Positions 40,632 to 48,317 of a stretch of DNA of 64,000 bases are shown here, in pieces. Under the pieces are notes generated by a model that saw only the letters and a program-made list of their open reading frames with translations, was not told the origin of the DNA and did not search any database. The stretch is from Ruminococcus flavefaciens AE3010 (GTDB lineage Bacteria; Bacillota; Clostridia; Oscillospirales; Ruminococcaceae). The translations under genes and the position numbers were made by a program. The DNA lies in assembly GCF_000526795.1 (NCBI RefSeq), contig NZ_JAGT01000001.1, positions 3,454,501-3,518,500 on the forward strand, read 5' to 3'. How positions within the stretch are numbered: position 1 is the stretch's first letter; every line of letters starts with the position of its first letter.

Positions 40632-41258
40632 ATGTCATATTGTAAGAACTGCGGCAAAAAGGTACCGCTTTTTAAAAAGTGTGACTGCACAGTCACTGAA
40701 AAGACTGCAAATAATGGCTTAAAGCGCGGATTTGCTCTTATCGTCTTTCTGGTGTTCTTTATTATCGGTCTGATACTTGGATTGAATCTTGCAGGCTTTG
40801 GCACTAAGGGCACCGTCAAAAAGTACGTCAAGGCAGCTTCAAACAAAAAGGGCGGAAAGGAATTCTACTCCCTCACTATGCCTGATGAAGCTATAAAGGC
40901 GCTGAAGGACATGGATAAGTACGACGACAAGGTGGACGCATACAATGACATGATCAAGGATATGATCAAGGATATGGAGAAAAAGGAGACCGTTCCGAAG
41001 TTCGATAAGATCCTGAGAGAAAAAAAGCTCAAGAACGTCGATCTCAGAAATGCTGAGGATTATCTTGAGAAAATAGCCGAAAAGTACGGCGCAGAGAGTC
41101 CTGAGATCAAGGTGTCAAGGGGTACTGAGGTAAGGTTCAGGACAAAGAAAAAGGACGAGTACGGCGACTATAAGCACGAAAAGATAACGGTATGCGTTGT
41201 AAATGTAAAAGGCGAGGGGCGGAAGATAATCCCTATGGGTGCAGATGCTCTTGGATAA
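40632..41258 (+). CDS. Zinc-ribbon, single-TM protein with outer domain (paralogue B)
   Basis: The protein has 208 residues. A zinc ribbon (MSYCKNCGKKVPLFKKCDC) is followed by a short linker, one membrane helix near residues 33-55 (RGFALIVFLVFFIIGLILGL) and an outer domain that aligns with paralogue A throughout: GTVKKYVKAASNKKGGKEFY, DDKVDAYNDMIKDMIKDM and NAEDYLEKIAEKYG. The Ala/Glu coiled rod of paralogue A is missing. The pair looks like a tandem duplication with its promoter. The function is unknown. Confidence 0.75.
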   Translation: MSYCKNCGKKVPLFKKCDCTVTEKTANNGLKRGFALIVFLVFFIIGLILGLNLAGFGTKGTVKKYVKAASNKKGGKEFYSLTMPDEAIKALKDMDKYDDKVDAYNDMIKDMIKDMEKKETVPKFDKILREKKLKNVDLRNAEDYLEKIAEKYGAESPEIKVSRGTEVRFRTKKKDEYGDYKHEKITVCVVNVKGEGRKIIPMGADALG

Positions 41259-41268
41259 TATTACTGAA

Positions 41269-41300
41269 AATCCGAAGTAAAAGGCTTCGGATTTTTTATT
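41269..41300 (+). terminator. Terminator of paralogue B
   Basis: AATCCGAAG, TAAAAGG loop, CTTCGGATT, then TTTTATT. Resembles the terminator of paralogue A (shared TCCGAAG / CTTCGGA). Confidence 0.88.
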
Positions 41301-41327
41301 GACTATTTCCGCGATATATGGTAAAAT
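41299..41327 (+). promoter_or_regulatory. Promoter of the AEC transporter gene
   Basis: TTGACT (41299-41304), 17-nt spacer, TAAAAT (41322-41327). Same arrangement as ahead of the two zinc-ribbon genes. Confidence 0.65.
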
Positions 41328-41388
41328 GATTTGGTTACTGCAATGGCAGCAGCCGAGAGATCATGCATTTTGAAAGCGGAGAGAGATA

Positions 41389-42318
41389 ATGGCATCAACA
41401 ATATTGTATAAAACGGTGATAATGCTCATTCTTATCGGAGCGGGCGTAATATGTGCCAAAACAAAGCTTATAAGCGAGGCTTCCAACAAGGACCTGTCGA
41501 AATTCGTGTTGCAGGTGGTGAATCCTGCTGTAATATTCATGTCCTATCAGACGGAATACCGCGTGGAGCTGGTGAAAAATCTGCTGCTGACCTTTGTTAT
41601 ATCTGCTGCAGTCCTTGGAGCGGTGATACTGCTGTCCTACGGCTTGGTTCGGAAAAAGCAGGGCAGGGAAACGGAGATAGAGCGGTTTTCATCAGTGTAT
41701 TCCAACTGCGGATTCATGGGTATCCCACTTGTGGACGCCATCTACCATGAGGAGGGCGTTTTCTACCTGACAGCCTTTATAACTGTGTTCAACCTGATAG
41801 TCTGGACTCACGGAGTTATCCTTATATCGGGCAAAAAGGACTTCAGGCAGGTGGTAAAGGTGTTCTATTCGCCGACTATCATAGCCATACTCCTCGGACT
41901 TGTGACCTTTTTCCTGCAAATAAAGCTGCCTGTGGTATTAGCGGACTCACTCGGCTTCATCAAGGAGATAAATACCCCTATGGCGATGATAGTATCGGGA
42001 GTCACCATAGCAGGCACAAATATCCCGAAAATGCTGAAAAACTTCAGGATATACTACGTATGTCTGCTGAAGCTGCTGGTGATACCCGTGCTTATAGCGG
42101 TCCCGCTGGTGCTTATGGGCGGCATAGACGAAAAGGTGCGCATGACTATCCTCATCGCATCGGCAGCTCCTCCTGCGGCAATGTGTACCCTCCTCAGCAT
42201 CAGATACGGACGAAATTCTGTGTACGCTTCCGAGATTTTTACGGCAGGAACTATACTCTCTGTTGTCACTTTACCCCTTGTAGTTAAAGCTACGGAATAT
42301 TTAACAAAAATACTATAA
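41389..42318 (+). CDS. AEC family transporter (auxin-efflux-carrier-like)
   Basis: The protein has 309 residues with about ten membrane helices in two five-helix halves. Typical AEC elements are a first helix ending GAGVICAKTKLIS, then SKFVLQVVNPAVIFMSY, the central NCGFMGIPLVDAIYHEEGVFY and the C-terminal ASAAPPAAMCTLLSIRYG. Relatives carry malate, malonate or other organic acids, but the substrate cannot be told here. The start follows GGAGAGAG. The transcript has no strong terminator before the ROK-like gene, which has its own promoter. Confidence 0.87.
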   Translation: MASTILYKTVIMLILIGAGVICAKTKLISEASNKDLSKFVLQVVNPAVIFMSYQTEYRVELVKNLLLTFVISAAVLGAVILLSYGLVRKKQGRETEIERFSSVYSNCGFMGIPLVDAIYHEEGVFYLTAFITVFNLIVWTHGVILISGKKDFRQVVKVFYSPTIIAILLGLVTFFLQIKLPVVLADSLGFIKEINTPMAMIVSGVTIAGTNIPKMLKNFRIYYVCLLKLLVIPVLIAVPLVLMGGIDEKVRMTILIASAAPPAAMCTLLSIRYGRNSVYASEIFTAGTILSVVTLPLVVKATEYLTKIL

Positions 42319-42365
42319 GTACTTTGGCAAAAACGCTGATTTTATAAAATTTTGCCCTAAAATGT

Positions 42366-42393
42366 TTGAAATTTAATAATAGTGTGTTATAAT
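42366..42393 (+). promoter_or_regulatory. Promoter of the ROK-like regulator gene
   Basis: TTGAAA (42366-42371), 16-nt spacer, TATAAT (42388-42393). A long leader of about 150 nt precedes the start at 42555. Confidence 0.6.
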
Positions 42394-42554
42394 ATAATTA
42401 CGTTAAAAGAGATTGACTTTACAATAAAAAGAAAAAATTATACGGGCAGTTATAATAAATTTCAACGCCCAAAATACCTGCGGGGATATGCAGTTTGTAC
42501 ATAGTGGACTTCGTTCCAAACACTGAAATTTTGAAGAAATGGAGTTGTTGTTGT

Positions 42555-43775
42555 ATGGAAAAAAGAGGAATCAGTAAACTTGACCTGAAAAGACGCAACA
42601 GGATGCAGATACTCAGAGTCATCAGAGAATCAGGCCCTATTTCCCGTGTTGATGTGGCAAGTGCTCTCGAGATAACAAGAGCAGCTGTTACTATAATCAC
42701 AAACGAAATGATTGAAGAGGGCGTTCTCGTTGAGATAGGTGAGGCTCCTGTAAATACCGAAAAGCTCCAGAAAGGCAGAAGAAAAATTCTCATCGATATC
42801 AACGTAAACAGCCGTTTTGCTCTTGGTGCAACAGTTGATGAAAAGGAAGTAAGCATCGGTCTTACGAACCTCAATTCCGAAGTTCTCGACAAGGCAAGCA
42901 TGGTGATCGACGACAGAACTACCAGCAAGGATATCATCAACTATATCATCAAGACCAGCAATGAAATGGTTGAGAACAGCGCACTTACCAAGGATAAGAT
43001 ACTGGGTCTGGGCGTTGGCGTTGTGCCTTCAATGTGGGGCAAGCTGAAAATATTCTATAAGGACGGAATCCTTGATTTTACAAACTTCATAGATAAGCTG
43101 TCGGGCGGACTTAATTTTGAGATACACTGCGGAAATGCCATTGGACTTATGGCGCTTGCAAGCAATGATTTCAGGACCCTTAACGGCTATCAGACCAATC
43201 AGGCATTTATCCATAACGGCAATCAGGTAAATCTTGCTATCATCAACAAGAATGAGCTTTCTGCCGATTATGTATCCTATACCTCCACTATCGAGAGATA
43301 CATCGTTTGTCCTAACGGAAAGTCCTATGAGGGCTATCCCAACGGCTCCGTAAAGGCTGAGCTCTCAAGAACAGCTATGCTCAATGCCTTCTACGAGATA
43401 TATTCCAAGGACAAGACACCTGTGCTCTACGAGCTCACAGAGGGCGACAAGAATGCTATCAACACAGATAATGTATTCATGGCTCTTATGAGAGGTGAGG
43501 AGGCAGTTAAGAACGTAGTTGACGATATCATCGCCAAGTACACAGTGCTCATAAACAATCTGGCTATAAGCCACTTCGCAAAGAAGATAGTTCTGCATAA
43601 TTTCAAGCTCAACGAGAAGCAGTTCGACTACTGCAAGCGTGAGATGATACGCCTTGTAAGCGAGGAGATCGCTGACAGAGTAGTACTCAGCAGACTTGAC
43701 GGAAAGAACAATTTCCTTGGCGGCTGTGCTCTTATCATACAGGATAACTTCTATGTAAGAGGCGGTATGCAGTAA
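42555..43775 (+). CDS. ROK-like transcriptional regulator lacking the family zinc and ATP motifs
   Basis: The protein has 406 residues. An N-terminal winged helix-turn-helix (RMQILRVIRESGPISRVDVA, ALEITRAAVTIITNEMIEEG) precedes an ASKHA-fold region (ALGATVDEKEVSIGLTNLNS, KILGLGVGVVPSMWG). In ROK repressors this region carries a GHxxxxxxCxCGxxGC zinc motif. Here the corresponding stretch reads IVCPNGKSYEGYPNGSVK, and the zinc motif is absent. The C-terminal GGCALIIQDNFY strand matches ROK ends. It is probably a repressor or sensor of a sugar-like ligand with changed chemistry. The start at 42555 has GGAG about 10 nt upstream. Confidence 0.72.
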   Translation: MEKRGISKLDLKRRNRMQILRVIRESGPISRVDVASALEITRAAVTIITNEMIEEGVLVEIGEAPVNTEKLQKGRRKILIDINVNSRFALGATVDEKEVSIGLTNLNSEVLDKASMVIDDRTTSKDIINYIIKTSNEMVENSALTKDKILGLGVGVVPSMWGKLKIFYKDGILDFTNFIDKLSGGLNFEIHCGNAIGLMALASNDFRTLNGYQTNQAFIHNGNQVNLAIINKNELSADYVSYTSTIERYIVCPNGKSYEGYPNGSVKAELSRTAMLNAFYEIYSKDKTPVLYELTEGDKNAINTDNVFMALMRGEEAVKNVVDDIIAKYTVLINNLAISHFAKKIVLHNFKLNEKQFDYCKREMIRLVSEEIADRVVLSRLDGKNNFLGGCALIIQDNFYVRGGMQ

Positions 43776-43780
43776 ATCAA

Positions 43781-43818
43781 AGCCCGTAAGAAGCTTAGCT
43801 TCTTACGGGCTTCTTAGT
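43781..43818 (+). terminator. Terminator of the ROK-like gene
   Basis: AGCCCGTAAGAAGC, TTA loop, GCTTCTTACGGGCT (perfect 14 bp), then TCTTAGTT. Confidence 0.85.
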
Positions 43819-43826
43819 TATTAGTG

Positions 43827-44041
43827 AGCAGAGAGTAGAAAGTAGAGAGTAGTAGGGGGGATGCCCACATCGCCCCGTCAATAGCGCAATAAATATCATG
43901 AATGCACTGTAGGGGCTGCCTTTGGCAGTCCGAGTCGTTAGCCATTAGCCGTTAGCTTGTAGGGACGGATACTATCCGCCAGAAAAAAAACGGACGCCCA
44001 ATGGGCGTCCTTACTACTTTCTACTCACTACTCTCTGCTTA
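43827..44041. repeat. Hairpin-rich intergenic repeat with inverted ends
   Basis: The ends are imperfect inverted copies (GAGCAGAGAGTAGAAAGTAG at the left; on the reverse strand AGCAGAGAGTAGTGAGTAGA at the right). Between them are hairpin units opened by GTAGGG: GGGGCTGCC/GGCAGTCC (43911-43931), CGGAT/ATCCG (about 43964-43978) and GGACGCCC/GGGCGTCC (43992-44010). CACTGTAGGGG and TTAGCCGTTAGCTTGTAGGG occur, with small changes, also at 52380-52450. The right end supplies the last codons of the VanZ-like gene. Confidence 0.7.
43982..44010 (-). terminator. Terminator of the second VanZ-like gene
   Basis: Reverse strand GGACGCCCA, T, TGGGCGTCC (43992-44010), then GTTTTTTTT. Part of the intergenic repeat. 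Confidence 0.8.
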
Positions 44042-44538
44042 TTCGACCGCTTGCGGACGATATGAGCTATTATGCCAATAAGTGCCAGCGATATTACTAT
44101 ACCACAAGTGACTCCGCAGGTATCTATCATCATATCTCTGAACTCGCAGGAGCGCCCCGGGACGAAGCTCTGGTGGATCTCGTCGGACATGGCATAACAA
44201 AAGCCGAAGATAATAACGCCCAGACTTTTCAGCGTAAAGAGCCTGCGCTTTCCCACGGTGAGCGACGCGCAGAAGCCAAGAGCAGAATAAATGGTGAAAT
44301 GTGCGATCTTCCTCACTATGAATTCAGTCTTTTCCCATAATTCCTGCTGTATCTCAGGGAACTCGTTTTTGTAATTGCTGTGGAATATCTTCATAGCCAG
44401 CGTTGTGAGGAAGCTGCTTGTCTGACCTGATTCGTTTCTGTTCTCATTTGAAAGACAAAAGATCGTACACATCAGCGCCAGTGTGAGTATCAGGAACAGT
44501 ATCTGTATCCTGTTGAGCTTTGGGAGTTTTTTTGCCAT
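44014..44538 (-). CDS. VanZ-like membrane protein (second copy)
   Basis: The protein has 174 residues with about four membrane helices. VanZ-family elements are FIVRKIAHFTIYSALGF, then FCYAMSDEIHQSFVPGRSCE and FRDMMIDTCGVTCGI. It differs from the copy at 28575 and belongs to the larger VanZ group with the DEIHQ motif. No glycopeptide-resistance genes are nearby. The last residues (QRVVSRK) come from the inverted end of the intergenic repeat, so its true C-terminus may have been altered. The start follows AAAGGAT. Confidence 0.82.
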   Translation of the reverse strand: MAKKLPKLNRIQILFLILTLALMCTIFCLSNENRNESGQTSSFLTTLAMKIFHSNYKNEFPEIQQELWEKTEFIVRKIAHFTIYSALGFCASLTVGKRRLFTLKSLGVIIFGFCYAMSDEIHQSFVPGRSCEFRDMMIDTCGVTCGIVISLALIGIIAHIVRKRSNKQRVVSRK

Positions 44539-44637
44539 TTTTACTATCCTTTCAGATCTTGCTTTACTATAATATTATACATTTTTTGCGGACTTTTGTA
44601 AAGCATAAGTTTTTTCGGAAAAAATTTCAAAAAAACC

Positions 44638-44666
44638 TTGTAAAATCGGAATGGAAATGCTATAAT
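44638..44666 (+). promoter_or_regulatory. Promoter of the membrane protein gene at 44722
   Basis: TTGTAA (44638-44643), 17-nt spacer, TATAAT (44661-44666), 56 nt before the start. Confidence 0.7.
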
Positions 44667-44721
44667 ATACTGTGTGCGACTTTTGCACACTTTATATATA
44701 GATCATATTTCGGAGGCAACA

Positions 44722-46032
44722 ATGAGTAAATTTTTTGCAAATGTCTGGACAAAGCGAGTAGTAGCCTTGCTCAGCATCGTCTATATGCTGTTTGTATGCA
44801 GGCTCTGCTATTTTTCAATATTCTACGATATGCAGATAAATGACCGCGTTTCCACATGCCTTGCGGTTTCGGGAGTATCCCTCGCAGCGTTGATAGTCAT
44901 GCTCTATACACGCCGTCAGATACTGACGCGAATAGCCAGCTTTATCATTCTTCCCGCCATGCTGCCCGTTGTACTGCTGTATTTCGGCGAGTGGGGACTT
45001 ATAATACCGATAATAGTAGTGGGTATCGTCATACTTCTGCTCTCGGGCGCAGGAGAGGGCGTAAAGACAGCTCTTGCGACTATAATACTCCTTTTGTATA
45101 TATTCGGAGCACTTGGCTACTTCCTGTTCACTACGTTCTTCGTATCGGCAGTTAAGGAACAGGTGGTAGAAACGGGCGTTTCTCCCTCGGGTACATACCG
45201 CTACAGGGTAGTCAATACCGAGGACACCTCCAACGGAAGCACAGCTGTTTACGTGGAGCCCAACTACGCCGATGTTAAGAACGATTTCGCAGTATTCACC
45301 CTGAAAAATCAGGAGCACGTAGTATACATGGAGCGTCCTGTTCAGAGCAAGGTAGAGATAAAGTGGGATACCAAGACAAGACAGGAGATAACCGATTATC
45401 TCAATTCCATATCCGATGAGATAGAGGTGACACTGACAGACGCAGAGCTGAAAGCTCTGGGCTATACCTATGATAATAAGCTCATGCTCACAACTCTCTC
45501 TGCAAGCCGTAAGTTTGCTTTAGGCCTTACAGCGTCAGACGTTGATCCTGTTCCGATAGACACCCTTACTCCCGAACAGCTGGACTTCTTCGGCATCGGC
45601 AAGGAGCCCGACGGCAGATACTATATCCTTGATCCCGATCCTTCGGTCGTTGAGAAGAACGGCAGCGAGCCCGGAGCAAGAATATACTTTGACGAGATTA
45701 AGCCCAAGGCACTGAAGCTCTATAACAGCCTGAACGTTGACCCGCCTACGGGCATAACCTACTTCAAGGTCGCAAAGAGCCATACAGTTCTGCTGAATAC
45801 TCTTACGGACGCACAGCTTGCTGATCTGGGAGTGTCTGACAGCGGTGATGTAATGATCCTTTCCGCTTCACAAATGGTAGTTCCCGAAGAGGATAAGGAC
45901 AAGGAGGACGCAGAGGCTACTGAGGAAATAGTCACTTCCGATAATAAGGTGGTGTTCCGCTACTATGTTGCGGAGCTTGAGGACTACTACGACGTTGATT
46001 CAAGACGTCTGTCACTTGATCTTCTGAACTGA
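44722..46032 (+). CDS. Membrane protein with outer domain, unknown function
   Basis: The protein has 436 residues. About five membrane helices occupy the first 140 residues (VVALLSIVYMLFVCRLCYF, LIIPIIVVGIVILLLSGAGE). A predicted outer domain with beta strands follows: SPSGTYRYRVVNTEDTSNGS, then KVEIKWDTKTRQEITDYLN and two related segments (LTDAELKALGYTYDNKLMLT and LTDAQLADLGVSDSGDVMIL). The SPSGTYRYRVV segment resembles a DUF5412-like pattern, but I do not assign it. The acidic stretch DKDKEDAEATEE lies near the end. The start at 44722 follows CGGAGG. Confidence 0.7.
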   Translation: MSKFFANVWTKRVVALLSIVYMLFVCRLCYFSIFYDMQINDRVSTCLAVSGVSLAALIVMLYTRRQILTRIASFIILPAMLPVVLLYFGEWGLIIPIIVVGIVILLLSGAGEGVKTALATIILLLYIFGALGYFLFTTFFVSAVKEQVVETGVSPSGTYRYRVVNTEDTSNGSTAVYVEPNYADVKNDFAVFTLKNQEHVVYMERPVQSKVEIKWDTKTRQEITDYLNSISDEIEVTLTDAELKALGYTYDNKLMLTTLSASRKFALGLTASDVDPVPIDTLTPEQLDFFGIGKEPDGRYYILDPDPSVVEKNGSEPGARIYFDEIKPKALKLYNSLNVDPPTGITYFKVAKSHTVLLNTLTDAQLADLGVSDSGDVMILSASQMVVPEEDKDKEDAEATEEIVTSDNKVVFRYYVAELEDYYDVDSRRLSLDLLN

Positions 46033-46044
46033 AAATGATATAAG

Positions 46045-46096
46045 GGCGCTGTGAGCGGTCATTCGTATATTGATAGCTCTCAGTGCCGTTCTTTTT
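46045..46096 (+). terminator. Terminator of the membrane protein gene
   Basis: GGCGCTGTGAGC pairs with GCTCTCAGTGCC (one mismatch and one G-T pair), loop about 19 nt, then TTCTTTTTAT. Confidence 0.65.
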
Positions 46097-46158
46097 ATAT
46101 TGATATGCACAAGTCCGCAAAAGAAGCGCAGTATGTAAAAAAATGAGCAAAAAAGGTC

Positions 46159-46187
46159 TTGCAAAAATTGCTGAATTAAGATATTAT
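46159..46187 (+). promoter_or_regulatory. Promoter of xylB
   Basis: TTGCAA (46159-46164), 17-nt spacer, TATTAT (46182-46187), 63 nt before the start at 46251. Confidence 0.55.
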
Positions 46188-46250
46188 AAAAATACAGAAT
46201 AACAATTACAGGTAAGGAACCTGCAATATAATAAAAAGGAGTTGTAAATT

Positions 46251-47774
46251 ATGGCATATTTAATAGGCGTGGACTGTGGTACAAGCGGTACAAAGACAGT
46301 TCTTTTTGACGAAAAGGGGAGCGTTATCGCTTCAAAAACAATCGAATATCCAATGTATCAGCCCAAGAACGGCTATGCAGAGCAGGAGCCCGCTGACTGG
46401 GCAAATGCAATGATAGAGACTATCAAGGCTGTAATGGCTAAGAGCGGCGTCAAGAAAGAGGACGTAAAGGGTATCGGTATCTCGGGACAGATGCACGGTC
46501 TGGTAATGCTGGACAAGGACAACAACGTGCTTCGCCGTTCTATCATCTGGTGCGACCAGAGAACAGCTGCCGAGGTAGAGGAAATGAACCGCATCGTGGG
46601 CAGAGACAAGCTTGTTGAGATAACAGCTAACCCTGCACTTACAGGCTGGACAGCTGCAAAGATACTCTGGGTCAAGAACAACGAGCCTGACGTATACTCA
46701 AAGGTTGCTCATATCCTGCTTCCCAAGGACTACCTGAGACTTATCCTCACAGGCGAGTACGCAACAGAGGTATCCGACGCTTCGGGTATGCAGCTCCTTG
46801 ATGTTCCAAACCGCAAGTGGTCTGACGAGCTCCTCAGCGCATTTGAGATAGACAAGAGCTGGCTGGGCAAGGTTCACGAGAGCTGTGAGGTAACAGGTAC
46901 TCTCACAAAGAAAATGGCTGAGACACTTGGTCTCTGCGAGGGTACTATCGTTGTGGGCGGCGCAGGCGACAACGCAGCAGCTGCTGTTGGTACAGGCGTT
47001 GTTGAGGACGGCAAGGCTTTCACAACTATCGGTACATCGGGCGTTGTATTCGCTCACACATCTAATATTTCTATCGACAAGAAGGGCAGAGTTCACACCT
47101 GCTGTGCTGCTGTTCCGAATACATGGCACGTAATGGGCGTTACACAGGGCGCAGGTCTTTCATTGAAGTGGTTCAGAGACAACTTCTGCATGACTGAGAA
47201 GGAAACTGCAAAGCTCATGGGCGTTGACGAGTACTACCTCATGGACAAGCAGGCTGAGACTGTTCCCGTAGGCGCAAACAGACTTCTCTATCTCCCATAC
47301 CTCATGGGCGAGAGAACTCCTCACCTTGACCCTGATGCAAGAGGCGTATTCTTCGGACTTTCGGCTATCCACACCAGAAAGGATATGCTCCGCGCTGTTA
47401 TGGAGGGCGTTACATATTCTCTCCGCGACTGCGTTGAGGTATTCCGTGAGATGAACGTAAACGTAAGCGACATGATGGCTTGCGGCGGCGGCGGTTCTTC
47501 ACCGCTTTGGAGAAGCATGCTTGCTGACCTCTACAACTGCAACGTTAAGACTGTTGCTTCCAAGGAAGGTCCCGCACTTGGCGTTGCTATCCTTGCAAGC
47601 GTAGGCGCTGGCATCTACAGCAGTGTATCCGAGGCTTGCGGCGCTATCATCAAGACCGACAAGGTACAGGCTCCAAAGGCTGAGAACGTTCCAGAGTATG
47701 AGAAGTACTACCAGCTCTACAGGGAGATCTATCCTGCACTGAAGGCTCAGTACGCAAAGCTTGCAACACTGTGA
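46251..47774 (+). CDS. xylB: Xylulokinase
   Basis: The protein has 507 residues of the FGGY carbohydrate kinase family. The N-terminal phosphate loop GVDCGTSGTKTVLFDE, the XylB-typical GISGQMHGLVMLD and IIWCDQRTAAEVEEM, the middle TTIGTSGVVFAHT and the C-terminal MACGGGGSSPLWRSMLADL are present. It phosphorylates D-xylulose to xylulose 5-phosphate, so it links xylose release from hemicellulose to the pentose phosphate pathway. The start follows AAGGAG. No xylose isomerase gene is in the window. The acetyltransferase start overlaps its stop (GTGA), so the two are coupled. Confidence 0.93.
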   Translation: MAYLIGVDCGTSGTKTVLFDEKGSVIASKTIEYPMYQPKNGYAEQEPADWANAMIETIKAVMAKSGVKKEDVKGIGISGQMHGLVMLDKDNNVLRRSIIWCDQRTAAEVEEMNRIVGRDKLVEITANPALTGWTAAKILWVKNNEPDVYSKVAHILLPKDYLRLILTGEYATEVSDASGMQLLDVPNRKWSDELLSAFEIDKSWLGKVHESCEVTGTLTKKMAETLGLCEGTIVVGGAGDNAAAAVGTGVVEDGKAFTTIGTSGVVFAHTSNISIDKKGRVHTCCAAVPNTWHVMGVTQGAGLSLKWFRDNFCMTEKETAKLMGVDEYYLMDKQAETVPVGANRLLYLPYLMGERTPHLDPDARGVFFGLSAIHTRKDMLRAVMEGVTYSLRDCVEVFREMNVNVSDMMACGGGGSSPLWRSMLADLYNCNVKTVASKEGPALGVAILASVGAGIYSSVSEACGAIIKTDKVQAPKAENVPEYEKYYQLYREIYPALKAQYAKLATL

Positions 47775-48271
47775 TAGATACTAAAAGACTGATTATCCGA
47801 CCATTTTTGCTGACCGACGCTGAGGACGTTTTTGAATGGCGCTCCGATGCGGAGGTGAACAAATTCATGCCTTACCCCTGCGATGAAAGCGTCGGGGAGG
47901 TTCGGCAGAGGTTAGAGGAATGGATAGCGGATAATGACAAGTATGCTATAGAGCTGAAAGAGAACGGCAAAGTCATCGGCGATATCACTCTTGAATGGTC
48001 CGAGGAGGACAATGCCCACGAGATAGGGTACAATATAAACCGCAGCTTCTGGCGCAATGGCTATGCCACAGAAGCTGTTCGCGGACTTCTTGACTGGGCT
48101 CGCAGGGAACTTGGAGTACATGATTTTACGGCATTTTATGCCAAGGATAACGGTGCTTCGGGCAGAGTTCTTGAAAAATGCGGCTTTGTAATTGAGCATA
48201 CAGGTCAGTATTCGCGGTTTGACGGCAGCGAGTTTTTTGAAGCCGTCTACGTAAGACTTCATATTGAATAG
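47771..48271 (+). CDS. GNAT family N-acetyltransferase (RimJ/RimL-like)
   Basis: The protein has 166 residues. The pattern of ribosomal-protein acetyltransferase relatives is clear: TKRLIIRPFLLTDAEDVFEW, then GDITLEWSEEDNAHEIGYNI with the acetyl-CoA loop region SFWRNGYATEAVRGLLDWA and SGRVLEKCGFVIE. The substrate is not known. The start codon is GTG at 47771, sharing GTGA with the xylB stop. Its expression depends on xylB translation. Confidence 0.85.
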   Translation: MIDTKRLIIRPFLLTDAEDVFEWRSDAEVNKFMPYPCDESVGEVRQRLEEWIADNDKYAIELKENGKVIGDITLEWSEEDNAHEIGYNINRSFWRNGYATEAVRGLLDWARRELGVHDFTAFYAKDNGASGRVLEKCGFVIEHTGQYSRFDGSEFFEAVYVRLHIE

Positions 48272-48317
48272 CTAAGGGCGGACGTATGTCCGCCTTTGGA
48301 AATTGTGGGGTGAGGAT

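Noticed and set aside
28575-44538. VanZ-based glycopeptide resistance locus
   Set aside because: Two VanZ-like proteins are present but no vanH, vanA, vanX or regulators; VanZ-like proteins are common in genomes without resistance.
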